Assembly (NCBI GenBank): GCA_964247055.1
Contig: OZ176055.1
Location: forward strand, 6,386,001-6,450,000
DNA: 64,000 nt
DNA from: Paragordius varius
Taxonomy: Eukaryota > Nematomorpha
Reading direction: 5' to 3'
Within the stretch, counting starts at the first letter, position 1; every line of letters begins with the position of its first letter. The translations under genes were made by a program, and so were the position numbers. The notes below the pieces were generated by a model. That model did not search any database and had not been told where the DNA came from. It saw only the letters and a list, made by a program, of their open reading frames with translations. This document shows positions 11,632 through 24,531 of the stretch, piece by piece.

Positions 11632-12811
11632 TTTTAAGGTTGATTTTGACATCTGACTGCCATTATTTCTTACGGTTTATAGATTCATCCAAATTTATCT
11701 AAAAGGGTTTAAATTACTTGTCGGTTTTTCTTTATGGATTTCATATATTTAAACACTTTTTTTTCAAAGATGATCACATGAGATATATATAGTTGTGTAA
11801 AGCAGAGCTTATTGAAAATAAACTATTTTGAAAGTTGTTTTAATTAAAATTTATTTATCAAACATTGTTGTCAAAGTTTATATTTTTTTCCGTTTTTTAA
11901 ATTTATAGCCCAATATTTGGATAATCCCAAAATCCGATTAAACAAACAGCTAATCAAATCTATAAATATCAAATTTGCTGCTAAAAGCTTTTATAAAATA
12001 AATAATTTACATCCTTAACATACATTTTTTTGCTTGTTAATTGGGAATTTAAAAAATAAAAAAGGCTGCATAAAAGTTTGAGATGATAAGTGTTTAAATA
12101 ATATCCTTTTTTTAAAAATTGAATGATTCGAAAGTATTAAGAATACATATGTTTAAATATGGCCCAATATGCGCTAGTTATTATTTAACTTAATATATTC
12201 CAAAATATAAACATAAATGGTATTGATTAGTAAGCATCTCAAAAACTGATATCATTCCTAATCTTACAATGTTGAAACTCTCAATTATTATTTTGATATA
12301 ATTAAAAAATTTGTGGTTAAATGAACGGAAATAGAGATAATCTTTAAATATTCGGTTTGAATAATATGTAAATCAAACTGAGAACAATATTTTTTTAACA
12401 ATTTTTTATATCATTCGAGATCATCCTTGATTAATTGGGAATGGTTGGATAACAATTGTTAAAAAAATAATTATGCCAGAAAAACAAATTTTAATTTGAA
12501 ATATGTAACATTTTGATGTTTGTTTGAATAAATAATTATAAAATGAGTGAAAGTACATTTACTTATTGAAAAATGACAAAACAAATACGTACCTTAACAT
12601 AAATACATTGAAACAAAGAGATCCCCTTTTTTATTTGCATAGCATTCGTCGTATATTGATAATCAATTTTTAAATTTTTTAGGTTAAAAAAAAGTAAATA
12701 ATATTTAATGAATCAGGAACAAAGTTTTATTTCAAATCATTGTGAGGTTTATACAAAAAAAAATTAAAATTGAAGAATTTAAAAAAATAAAAATGCAAAT
12801 TTAATATCCAT
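11632..12811. other. Intergenic between Penelope fragment and ZP gene
   Basis: No exon recognised. About 11860-12120 shares scattered blocks with 1850-2400 (see the repeat finding). The rest is AT-rich. Confidence 0.4.
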
Positions 12812-15800
12812 ATGAATTTTATGTCATTGAAGCTTTTAAACAAAGCATTCCAAGTAGCCATTTTGTCAATATTCGCAATTATTCTAATCTCAAAAATTAA
12901 CGGATATTCTGCGATCAAAACAGTTTAATTTGTTATTTAAAATGTTTTTTAATCTCCAAAAGAGATGATTTTACACCCCATATATTATAATTTTTTTATA
13001 TATTGTAACAATATTAAATTATATATGATTCTTAGCCTCCATATATCGTCCCTGTTTTGATTAAATATAAATTTTATGAATGTTCATTTTATTTATTTAG
13101 GATGAAACTGAAGCGGTTTCTAGTTCTTTCAATCCCACAGGTTAGTCTACAATAAAAAACGAAATTTTTATTTTTTATTCCCCCTTTTTTGTATGAAAAT
13201 TAGTCGAAACCCGGTGTGATGCGCAGTCCTTACAGATATTGATACATACGAAAATGCCATACTTTGGCATAGGGTACATAATGGGACATAGAAATACCAT
13301 AAAATGTTATGTTATGGGAGTTGGAAATACGTTAACTACACTTACGATTCAAAAAAATCAATGCGGAATAAAATTTGATAAGGTATAATACAAAAGATTT
13401 TTTAATTATACATTTTTTCTTATTCCATCATTTATTTTGGTGGTCTCTGGATACTTTTTCGCCAAATATTATAATTTTCTAAATGCCTCTAGTCACGTTT
13501 TTAATATTCTATTACTTTCTGGGGTTGTTTTCTCCAAGTATATAAACTATAAAAATCCTTAAAACATGAAAGATAATGGGCCAAACTTGAAAAATGTATT
13601 TAGAGCGTTAGTCAAATTCCTTTCAAAATAAGATGCAAAAATACTCAAATCAACTCATATTTTTAGCCACTAATTAAATTTTGGTATAAATAAGCTATTG
13701 CAAGTAAACATGGTTATTTACTTTAAACTGCAATATTTTAGCAGCAATTCATATATATTTATTGGGAAGCTATCTAATTGACTGCTGCAGAAGTTAAAAA
13801 ACTGTGAAATTGGATAAAATTACAACTTAACAAAAAAGCTTTGACAATAATATTTTTAACTCCTGTAACAAAAAAACCATTCGCATGGCTTATTCGGGCC
13901 GAATTTAATTTGTATATGTCTACTACAATATGGCAAAGAACAATCTTTTTATGTCTTAGTATATTTAGTTTCATATAAATCACCAATTTTTAAATATTTC
14001 TTTACTAAATTTAAGCAAACGTCAGAATATTATATCAAACTGTTTGTTGGTTCACATCCAATGATAGTGATGGTACAAGATAAAACATTCGATATCCGAT
14101 GTTCTATAAACGCCAATTTATTCAACGATACTACCAACCAAAATTATAATCATATCAAGTCAGTACAGCTAAATTATATTTAAAATAAAATATGTAAAAT
14201 TATGGATTTAAAAGCTTTGTTTTATATGTAGACTATCCAATATGGAAGCAAGCCTTAGCTTTTACAAAAAATCAAGCAATTATTCGTTAACGCCCGTAAG
14301 ATACCTTATATTTGGAAATCAATACTTTCTCCGTGCAAACATATTAAATGGTAAGATTTTTTACATTTAAAATAAAATAAATATAATAAAAGATTAAAAT
14401 TGGACATATTACACGGCTCATAAAAAATAATATATTGTTTATAAATCAACTATTACAGTCTTCTGCTATTAACTAAAGTAAAATGGCATTTCGCACTTTT
14501 CTAAACAAATAAAAATCACCAGCTGCTTAAAATCAATTTTTTATCTATTTTCCTTGTATGTAATAACAATTTTTTATATATTTTACTAGTTATATTCCAT
14601 GTACATTAATTTTGAAAAAAACATTTTTGCCCAAAATTTGGCACACTTTTTAATTACATGTTCCATGAGAATTTTTGATCCCGGCTAATAACAATAAAAT
14701 AGGAATATTTTATTCTATTATTTTTAACCGTATTCATCGTTGCAATATCAATTACCAGAGATTAAATATATGATAAATATATATTTACAGTAAAAATTGT
14801 AACATTACACGGACAAAACGTGAAAATATAAAGACAAATTTTTTTTCTAAAAGACAACTATAGTTTTTAAATTTTGATTTTTTTAATTATAACTCATTGT
14901 TTTGCAAAGTATGATTAGAGATGTATTTTGGTAAAACAATAAATTATATATTTACAATTGTAATTAAATATTTTATATGTGAAAAATTAAGGGTTAAATA
15001 GTAGAAATTTTTATTGTATTTTTTGAACCTGAATTCATATTATTTTTAGTCAATCAATACATTAGTATATGGATAAAAACAACAAATGGTGAAAATTAAA
15101 AAATTTTCTCATTTTACGGACAAAATTTGTTTTATAAAATATGACTGTATTACCAATGGGCCAACAATAATGTGAATTGACAAACATTAATGAACATACT
15201 GTAAAATTTACTATTGTTATATAGCTCAAAATCCCTTCTTTGTTTCGGAATGTAAATTGATCAATGAACGTTCGGGAAATTCAATGAAATTAGCCACATA
15301 TCCTGGGTTACTTTTCACTATTTAAACACATTTAAAAGTGTTCGCCTTATTTTATACTTTTATATTAAAAATTGGCGAGATAATCATTATCCAAATATTG
15401 AACGTAAAATACGCTATTGTTCATATTATTTTTATTATTATTTTTAATTAAAATCCCGGGTCGATATATTAGTAAAGAAATAACCAAATAGATCAATTGT
15501 AAAATGTTAAAGCATTAAAATGTTTAATAATAACGGTTTTTATCTAAAATATCTAGCGTTCATGATTTTATTTAATAAAAAGTTTTGATGTAAACATTTT
15601 TTATTTGATTTTAAATGCGAGTTGTAAAAGGGTAACAAAAGTATAAGTCGTAAACTTTAAAAGATATTTATTCGGTTTTTTGTAATATACTATTTTTAAG
15701 TGAACATAATTTGCATGATAACAAATAAAATTTGAGTAACTAATGGATATGTTATTTACATAATATAAAAATAAGACAATGCAAATCTTACAAAAAATAT

Positions 15801-18800
15801 AGCATACATAGAAAATATATATTTTAAATTTGCATATGCAACAGTAGTCTGAAAATTTTTTAGAATTTCAACATCAAATTGTTTAAAATATGATTTTATT
15901 TAGACATGTGCTATTCAACTGCGGATATAATGTAGCTTAATATACCCCGTCGTAATTAATGATTATATATGAATAAAGCTATTTTATCTCAAACATATAT
16001 CCAATCTAAATAAATACATTAGCTAACCGTGTTACAATAAATTCAAAATTATGCGTAATAACTCTAATTCGAAAAATTTGAAATGTTTGTCGCGTTGCGA
16101 CCTCTTTTCATAATACAGAGGGTTTTTGATGCCATTGGTTAAATTCTTGAGACTTTTGGCTTTTTTAGATTTGTTCCTTTTTTAAATTTCTCAATTTATA
16201 ATGTGTTGGCTTCAAAAAATACTCCAATAGTAATCAAATTGTTAATTAATAGAGTTAGTTTTGACTCTTTTAGTGTTAAAACACCAGATGCGACTATCCT
16301 TTACCCTTTTGTATAAAAAAAATAAAATTTTCAACTAATAATTGGTAAAATTTAAAAATTAAATTGATTTTTATCTCCCTTTCTTTTCGCTTCTTGTGAA
16401 TGCTCACCTCATACGTAAGTATATTAAAAATTTCCAATCTTAGTCAAAAACCAAAAGTACAGGTATTTATATTATATAGGGGTGTAAAATTATTTAGTAT
16501 TAGTTATTTATTTTATTTATATACAATTTTAAAGATGTTCATTGAATGAAGATATCATGACCCATTTTTATGAGTTTCCTGATGGATCCAAAGTGGCCAT
16601 AGTGAATTCCATGTTTTTATACCCGCCCTCACATCAAGTGCACATACAATGCAAATTTATATTTTTGGAGATGGTGAACAATGCATCATTACATTCTTCT
16701 CAGGTTCTCTAATATATAACATTTTCAACTCACACTCTTGAACATTTCGAATAATTATTTTAGACAAAGTTTCAGTTTCTTAATATCATACACTATAGGT
16801 AATTTTTAATTTCCAAACTGATTTATTTTCAATGTTAAAGAATAAATGGTGATTGTTATGAAATCAATGGGAGTGTGCTATTAATTTATCCAACCTATAA
16901 AATGAACAATTTTTTCCAAATAATTTTCTGAAATTTATATTTAATTTTCAGTAATTTAGCGCTCTCTTCCATAAGATTACGATTAAAAATCAAAAATTCA
17001 TTAATAAAATTACATACTTCATTGTTAGCTCATTGGTAATAAAATTAAGGTATATAATAAAACAAATTTCGTCTATAATTAAACAAAAAAATTTAATATT
17101 GTTATATTAAAACAATTGTTTAATCTCAATGATTTGTTGTTTTTTGCCTATACGCTACTGTATTCAATTGGCGAACAATAAAGTGATTACTATTAAGGAG
17201 AAATCAGGACTTTCTAATAAGCATATAAATATTATATGTTGTCTAACAATGATAAATATTGGAAACAAGAGCGACATATTTGTAAAATTAGAATGATTTA
17301 ACCCATGAATGCATTTTACTTATAATTACAGTCATGTATTCTTTCTTTATCAAAAATTATTTGTTAAAGAATGTAAACAAGAGCACTATGGTATTTACAA
17401 TATCATATTCAACAAAAAAATAAAAGAAATGAGGGGGACGGTGTCGTAAAACTTATGTGGTGAATTCTGTACTATTTTAACATTAGTTTTGATTTGAAGG
17501 GTTATTTTTTAGTGCATTTTCACTATATTCAAACACATTTTTACCTTATAAGATTTTCGTGACCCTTCCCTCACACTTTTACTTTTTTGATGACTATGAT
17601 ATAGTAATACCATAGAGCTATTGTTGTTTCCTGTCTTTAACAAATATTTATAATTAAAAAAAAATTTTGATAAAATAAAGGATACATGACTTTAAATAAC
17701 TGAAATGGTTATATAAAAACGAATAATTATTAACGAAGAAGAATTATTTATTTAATGAGCGCATTTATTGCTTGTACAATCATAAATTATCGTATTCGGT
17801 TTATTCTCAAACACTACTATACATATATATGTATTTCATATTGTTTCCAACAAATATTAAGATTCCAATTATAATTTAAAAATATATTTTGCATTTTTCA
17901 CATCCATTGCCGATCTAAAAGGTCATTAGCATTAAAAGTCATTAGTCTATTAATCTTTTATATTTATATGTCCCTGATAGGTATTTATTTTATTTGTATG
18001 ATTGTACATTACATCAGATTTAAGATGCTAAAATGGTTTTAAGTTAAAAAATGACCCTATAAAACAAATATCAGATCATATTGATATATGGGCTTATTTC
18101 CATTCTAAATGCGGTGTTGCACTCTTTAGAATGCATGTTATCAAATACTTAGCTGATCTTTAACACTGTAAATTCGAGATTTTTAGGGTTTATTAATGTT
18201 AAATAATAGAGCTGAATAATTTTTTTTTTATTTTAACCAAAAAAATTGTAATGTAAAAACAATTTTTTTATATTACTTTGTGAAGTAAACCAAATTCATA
18301 AAAGACTTCTCACCACTAATGAGATAATAAATAGTAAGAAGGAATAAAATTAAAAACATTTGTACCAATGAAGAATATTTTATGATTGTTTTAGCTAAAC
18401 ATTTAAAACAAAGAAATTGATTTACATTTATAATGTAAAACTTTTTTTATCTTCGGTTTTTAGAGTGTCATTTGTCGAATCTACCTATTCTCCTTGTTAT
18501 AATTCGTATCGCCTCCCTATGACCTTAGATTCACGTCATGGAACATTTTTTGTATAAGAAAATTAAAATGCCACTATAGTTACATATATTTTTATACCTA
18601 TTCTTTTGACAAATAAATGGTTTTCTAATTATTTAAGTCCATTCATTTGATGTTCTAATTATTATTGGATTCAAAAGTAGCATACTACGTATTAGAACAT
18701 TGACGAAAAATAATTTTATTAAATATGGAAGGGGTCATTAAAAAATTTAACATAATGTTTCAATTTTCGGTATTATTTAGTTGGATTGTAGTGTCCATGA

Positions 18801-21800
18801 TAAATACAGAATGAAGAAACCGAAAGGAAACGAGATTTTGCTATCAACTACGAATTATGTGCTAAAACCTGGTCAGATTTTTGGAAGTAAGTATTATTTT
18901 ATCATACTTTGCCTAGTTTTGAGGCTTACAACGCTTTATTATACTCTAAATAAACTTGTATTTTGCTTCGCTTTGCCATGTCCCATACCCTTTTATTCAA
19001 ACTCTATCGTTGTCCTTTGGCAATGTGATGTATTCTCCTCTCAATACTCTTAAACTAAAATAGTCTATTTTTGTGATAAAATCTGTAAGATATATTGATA
19101 TCAGTGAATAGACATCATTGTTTTATCCACAGCCGTATTCTTTTACTTTGAAATATTTTTTTAACAATTTCATTTTGTGCGACATATTATATTTCTCATT
19201 TTGACAGTCAACGACCTTGAATACGGGCTCGGCCTTTCATTCAAAATTTCGCAAGTCCGGGAATAGTTGTAGAGAACAGGCTCATAAAAGCTTATTCCTT
19301 CTCTTTCACAGATTTAATATTTGGTTGTAATTTAAAATATCAATTTATACAAAAGCTCTAGCTTGTTTCTTAAATTACCCAAAATAGAGCATTTATGAAT
19401 GGGTGCGTTGTCGTAAATGAAAAACGCATCTTGTGGTAACTTGGCCAAAGACTCCTCCAAAAATGGCTTAAAAGTCTCACCATTGAACACGCCCTGTTTG
19501 ATGCTATAATTAACAACACCCTGTATGCCAATCATACACAACAAAGAGACGTTTTTACCCATAATAAAATGAAGATATACTTTTATTAAAGCCCTTTACG
19601 CTAGGTGCCTGTCCTGACGGTGCCTGACCGAATATATTTTTTGATATCAATAAAAACCCAGACTCATCTAAATCTTAGATTTTGTCCGACGGTATGTCGT
19701 TCACAAGACAGGCATACTCAAATCGTTTTTGATTAACCAGCGAGGAATTGCGCTGTTGAGGTTCCATAATACACCTTTTGCGCGTGTAGTTTATTATTTT
19801 AAATATTTTATAAAAGATTTTTTTGGATATTTTGCATTCTGTTGGTAATTTATTGAGAATCTCATCGACAGTCAATTCACAATCACTATCGAGGATTATT
19901 TTGACCTGCATGGCTAGACCTTAATTGCATTTCATTTTCCTACCCTTTATCAATGGCTCTTTCTCTATTCCCAGAGTCATGCTTCGCTTCATAGCACTTA
20001 TGGAACTTATAGACATGTCTAAATCATCTACAAAATGACGAGACGATAATTCATGATTTCTAGGATTCCCGAAAATTTTGTAGGCCTTAGCCTTTTTTTC
20101 ATCTGAACAAAAATGATATTCTAAAATTAACAAAAACGGTACCTTTCCCTTTTCCTCTACCGTTTAATAAATTTGTCATATTTTCACCGATTTCCTTAAC
20201 ACCTAAATAAATGAAAAAAACCATCATTGCCAGGCACAATATTTTGTGTGGGTCTTATATTTTCATCAACATAATCTGAGCATTATAAAGGAAAAAAAAA
20301 CCATCAGGGACACCAGGACAAGTCTCTACTATCAATCATTCCCGTCGATTTCATTAACATCTAAAGTCTTAACAAAAAAAAACCATCGTTGCCAGGCACA
20401 ATAGTGTCTGTCTTATACCAGCGTCTACATATTCTAAATCTAACATTATAAAGGAAAAAATACCCGCCATACCAGATTGGATCAAATTGATTATTTAATA
20501 TAGCATCTATCGTGAATATCCCTTTTAAAATCGTTCCCATATCAAAACAAAAAAATTGTAATTGAGATAAAAATTACGATTTTCCTAACCCTTTTATACA
20601 ATAATTTTAAGTGAAGGGTTAGTTGTTAGTGTATTTTTATTTTTTACCAAAGATTTCCGACGCCCTTCCCCCATACTTCTTTTATTTTTTGATGAATATG
20701 ATGGGGTTAATACCATAGAGCTCTTGTTTCTCTATTCTTTACCAAATATTAATACCCATTTAACGAAAAAAGTAAATTTTTAATAAAATATACATGACTG
20801 TATCTCTTAGATACTATGTTTCGCACAAAACCATACTTTAAACTTAATTGAGTTTGTTACCTGCCCGCAATTTGACTCCTGCATAGTTTATTTCTAGAAG
20901 ATATATTTTATTCGCATAGATGTTAATTAAATTAAATCTAAAAAATAGTCAATTTTTATAATATTGGTTTTATAAAACCCTATATTTTTATATAGATTCC
21001 AAACCCGATACCGATTTGCATGGCTCCAAAACTATTTTATTATCCATTTTCTCAGTGGTTTTTGCATTTTTATGGCTACTGACAGTACTTATACTGGTTT
21101 TTATTTCCATAAAGTATCAAAATACTTTTAAATGGATTACAAAAAAATATGGATTCGGTCTAAATTTATTTGGAGGAGACACAACAAATTTTAACAATAT
21201 CGTTAATAGTAATAATAAAATGAGTTGGGATGAAAATTATTACCTGTTCAATCCACTTCGCTTCAATTCAGCCGTCTCTAAAGCCACGTTAACATCAAAC
21301 CCATTGTTCCAAGATAAAAATCCTGTTATGTTAAAACATTTGGCAGATTCAACCAACACATCAATAACTTTTACCACAAGCTCAAACCTAAATGAAAAGC
21401 GAATGAACGATAGAACTGACAATGCAAAATGTATTCAATATAAGGGCATTGATACCCGTAAACAAGGAATGAATGATGTCCCTTCTTTAAATACAAAATT
21501 TCCATCATTCCCACCGTTTTTGGGAGAAGATATTGATGACTCTTCAATGCTAAACATTGATTATGGATCATGTGCTAGGATTTTGGGGACATTTATTCCA
21601 GAACAAAAGACAAGTAGCGGCCATCAAGAGTCAAGGCAAACCAAAATTAATCATATTCATAATCAAACTCAAACACAAAATGATAATCGAAATAAAAATT
21701 ATTATTATAATATTAATAATATGAAATGTGATGCTGGGGAAAATAGTGAAGGATACAGTGGACCAATAAGTTACAGAAGTTTTGATGCCAGATATTTTGG

Positions 21801-22611
21801 AGTCTTGCCACGAGACTCAAATCCTTCCGAAAACCATGTCGTTCAACACATAAATGTACCCACGACACACAATATGAATGAAACTATTGAATATGATACT
21901 AAAAACACAAATTTTTGGCAACAAATATATAGGATCTCGGATGCACAAGAACATTTCTGTCCAGACAAAAACAACATCAACATTGGAGAAAATGAAATAG
22001 AGAAAAAGAACGATGATAAAGACATTATTGAAACAACGAATATTAAGATTAATCCATACATGGCGGCAACCTTAGGGGTCAATCAAACATATGATGGGAC
22101 AAGTTTTGAATCATTATACAATACTAGTTCGATTTCTGATGTAAGTCATATCCCTAGACCCACATTTATCATGGGTAAAAATTGTAGTATGAACAAAGAG
22201 TCATCAAATGAATGTAAGCGAGGGGGATCAACACTATCTACATTTTACTTCAAAAATAATTGCGAAACAACGGATGAAATACTACAATCAAACAATAAAT
22301 CGAATGTGACATACAACACCAAAAAATATTTTAATATCGTATCACAAACGAATAGTTTCAACAAACACAACAGTTCTCATGATTCTGGAATGACTATAAG
22401 TACGGAAAAAGATACAGCTGCTATTGGAAAAATTAGCAAAAATAAATTTACAAAACCAATTTCACCAAGGCCCAATGGGTCAAAATGTTCAATTCAAAGA
22501 AGGATATCACCGTATCCTTATCCACTCAAAAAATTTCAAAATGCTTTAAATTTACCCGAGCTCATAAGCAACGATAACCTGTCGACAAAAAAATGGGGCT
22601 TTAATATTTAA
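12812..22611 (+). CDS. ZP-domain type I membrane protein with long cytoplasmic tail
   Basis: Exons: 12812-12922, 13101-13140, 13204-13382, 14016-14158, 14232-14350, 15225-15251, 16396-16414 (doubtful), 16535-16703, 16764-16798, 18464-18551, 18781-18886, 20996-22611; 883 residues if all are used. The first exon encodes a signal peptide (hydrophobic AILSIFAIILIS). The ZP domain follows: ETRCDAQ, MPYFGIGYIMG, KNQCGIKF, FDIRCSIN and QVHIQCKF with ordered cysteines. Near the C-terminal part is a membrane helix (SVVFAFLWLLTVLILVFIS) and then about 500 residues of polar, Asn/Ser/Thr-rich tail encoded in one exon. ZP modules polymerise into extracellular matrices or cuticle at apical surfaces, so a matrix or cuticle-anchoring role is inferred. 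The exon at 16396 lacks an AG acceptor. AATAAA lies at 22643. Confidence 0.82.
14788..15130. mobile_element. MITE copy 2 (degenerate)
   Basis: Starts CAGTAAAAATTG, followed by GGACAAAACGTGAAAATATAAAGACAAA and the family's middle block with AACTCATTGTTTT and AGAGATGTATTTTGG. The right end is unclear. It lies in the ZP-gene intron 14351-15224. Confidence 0.5.
16799..18463 (+). other. ZP-gene intron of 1665 nt with a dispersed repeat
   Basis: No exon seen. About 17455-17695 is repeated in the same orientation at 20600-20815 (shared blocks GAAGGGTTA, CCCTTCCC and AATACCATAGAGCT). The rest is AT-rich. Confidence 0.45.
19322..20133 (-). pseudogene. Decayed Tc1/mariner-like transposase
   Basis: Minus-strand pieces in order: an N-terminal helix-turn-helix region (20133-19675) with VDEILNKLPTECKISKK and MEPQQRNS, typical of the IS630/Tc1 group. 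Next comes IPSDKI then DLDESGF (the first catalytic Asp) and the FGQAPSGQ motif, then GIQGVVNYSIKQGVFNGE and YDNAPIHK carrying the second catalytic Asp (19562-19332). Stops and frame changes separate the pieces, for example the TAG directly after PSDKI, so it is inactive. It sits antisense in the last ZP-gene intron (18887-20995). Terminal inverted repeats were not located. Confidence 0.75.
20165..20465 (-). repeat. Tandem ~150-bp repeat with peptide-like reading
   Basis: Two diverged head-to-tail copies (about 20165-20320 and 20335-20465) share CATTGCCAGGCACAATA/CGTTGCCAGGCACAATA and CATTATAAAGGAAAAAA. On the minus strand both can be read as Y-V-D-x-x-I-R-x-T followed by IVPGNDGFF, interrupted by stops. 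It lies beside the Tc1/mariner remnant in the same intron and may be part of it or an unrelated decayed repeat-protein exon. Confidence 0.45.
20600..20815. repeat. Second copy of the 17455-17695 repeat
   Basis: Direct repeat of about 220 bp sharing GAAGGGTTA, the CCCTTCCC block, a TTTTTTGATGA stretch, AATACCATAGAGCT and an ATACATGACT end. Family unknown. Confidence 0.5.
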
Positions 22612-22993
22612 TTTATAATCCATTGGTAAGTTATGAGAAACTAATAAAAAGATATTATTTAACAATTTATTTGAAAATCATTCCATACATATTTATATTT
22701 TGTTGTGGGAAACCTCATCATTTCTTGCATTCATATTGAATATTTTGAAAGGTAAACTGATAATCATCATTAGGTTTATTTTTTTAGTGCTTCCTTGTGC
22801 CCAATCAATAACTTGGCAATGTGGCTAAAATCTCTAAAATTACCCAAGTTATTTCAAAAAGAGTCCGATAAAAAAATTAAATTTATTTTAAGTATTTTTC
22901 GCATATCGCGTTTGAAAAATCATTTAAGCTTCATATAACAAAAAGCGTGGGTGTTAGCATGAAAGCAGTGGGTAGCTATAATTTTTTTTAATG

Positions 22994-23248
22994 TATAGTA
23001 AAAATTGAAATTTTGCAGACAAAACGTAAAAACATATTTTTAAACTTGATTTATTTTATTATAACTCATTGTTTTATATTGCAAGGTATGAAATAGAGAT
23101 GTAAATTAATAACACAATCCATATATTTTATGATCGTAATTAGCTAATTTATATGAAAAAACAAGGTTAAAAAGTATGGTTGTGTTTTGATAAAAAATTT
23201 TGCCTTAATGGTTTTACGTTTTAACATACTACAATTTTTACTTATTAT
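22994..23248. mobile_element. MITE copy 3
   Basis: TAGTAAAAATTGAAATTTTG and CAGACAAAACGTAAAAACAT at the left, the middle block with TAACTCATTGTTTTATAT and AATAGAGATGTAAATTAATA, and GGTTTTACGTTTTAACA...CAATTTTTACTTA at the right. It is 3' of the ZP gene. Confidence 0.65.
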
Positions 23249-23450
23249 TTAAACTTTTATATAAAAAAAATCGACTGTTTTAATTAAATAGTATTTTATA
23301 CTCTTAACTAGATAAACAGTTTTGGTCATTATTTGAGCATTCATTAAAAATCAGAAAAGTTGATCGAAAGTTTTATAAACTATTAAATGGTATATTGATA
23401 CTTATGTTTTGGCCTATTTTTGTAGCACAATCTAAAATCCATCAATTTTA

Positions 23451-23669
23451 CAGTAAAATTAAATTATGTAAATAAAACATAAAAACTAAAAAACAATAAA
23501 AGCCAACCATTGTTTAAAATCTGTTTTCTTATATAACTTATTGTTTTGGGTTACAAAGGGATTAGAAATAGTGGAATCTCAATTATAAATTTAAAAATTG
23601 TTAAAAAGTTTGACTGTCTTTGTAAAAAAAAATTTCTTAGATTTTATCTGTATAATATAAATTCTTACT
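23451..23669. mobile_element. MITE copy 4
   Basis: CAGTAAAATTAAATTATG at the left, TAACTTATTGTTTTGGG and AGAAATAGTGGAATC in the middle, TTTATCTGTATAATATAAATTC at the right. More diverged than the other copies. Confidence 0.45.
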
Positions 23670-24185
23670 TATGTTGTGGTCGCTTATAAATAACAGTCAA
23701 ACAAACATAAATTTATCATGAGATTTAAGTGATATAAAAACGACACGGCTAACTTCATTCTGTTTAATTTAATTTCTGCAACAATTATTATACATTAGCA
23801 GTATGTGACTGCTTATGAACATGCATGATTGCATTTCAAGCGGTCGGAGGAACTTTTATTCTTTAAAACCCCTACAAAATGAACTGAGAGAAACATTACA
23901 ATTAACGAAACAATCGATATTAAGTTGTTGAAATTAATTTTATTTGGACAAAATGTTCATTTCACGGTATATTCGGTATCACATTATCCATTAAAAATCG
24001 TATACCTCAACATCTCCTCAACTTTCTAACTATCGATAACGTAAAGCTTGGTAAACTTAATATTAAAAATATTTGACAAATTTATTTATAAATCATATAC
24101 ATATATATCATTAGTAAATGTATATATATATCTATTTTACAATGAATAAATGCGGTTTTCGATTCCGTTATAGAATCAATTAAAC

Positions 24186-24484
24186 TTATATGATGTCTTG
24201 AATAAAACTTTCAATATCACTTTTATCGCTTTCTCTTTTAAGTATTGTCACAAGGTTTGGAATTTGATTAGATTTAATCCATAATCCTGAGAAATATTTA
24301 TATAAATATATATATATTCAAAATGTTAGAGCAAATGACATTTTTTGGAAAATAATTAAATATAAGGACAACACAGATATTAATAATTTACCAACTATTC
24401 GTTCACCCATTTTAGTTCTAACGCGGATTATTTGCATTTTACCGGCAGTTATATTTGATTGATGTGTTGTAGATGTAGCAACTA

Positions 24485-24531
<47 letters not shown>

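Larger units (their letters stand above)
22612..24185. other. Convergent intergenic space, ZP gene / SBNO
   Basis: 3' flanks of two convergent genes: AATAAA for the ZP gene at 22643 and TTTATT (AATAAA on minus) at 24081 for SBNO. Two MITE copies lie inside. No gene seen. Confidence 0.5.

Noticed and set aside
12727-12918. Minus-strand 63-residue protein
   Set aside because: It is antisense to the signal-peptide exon of the ZP gene, which fits in phase with the next exon.
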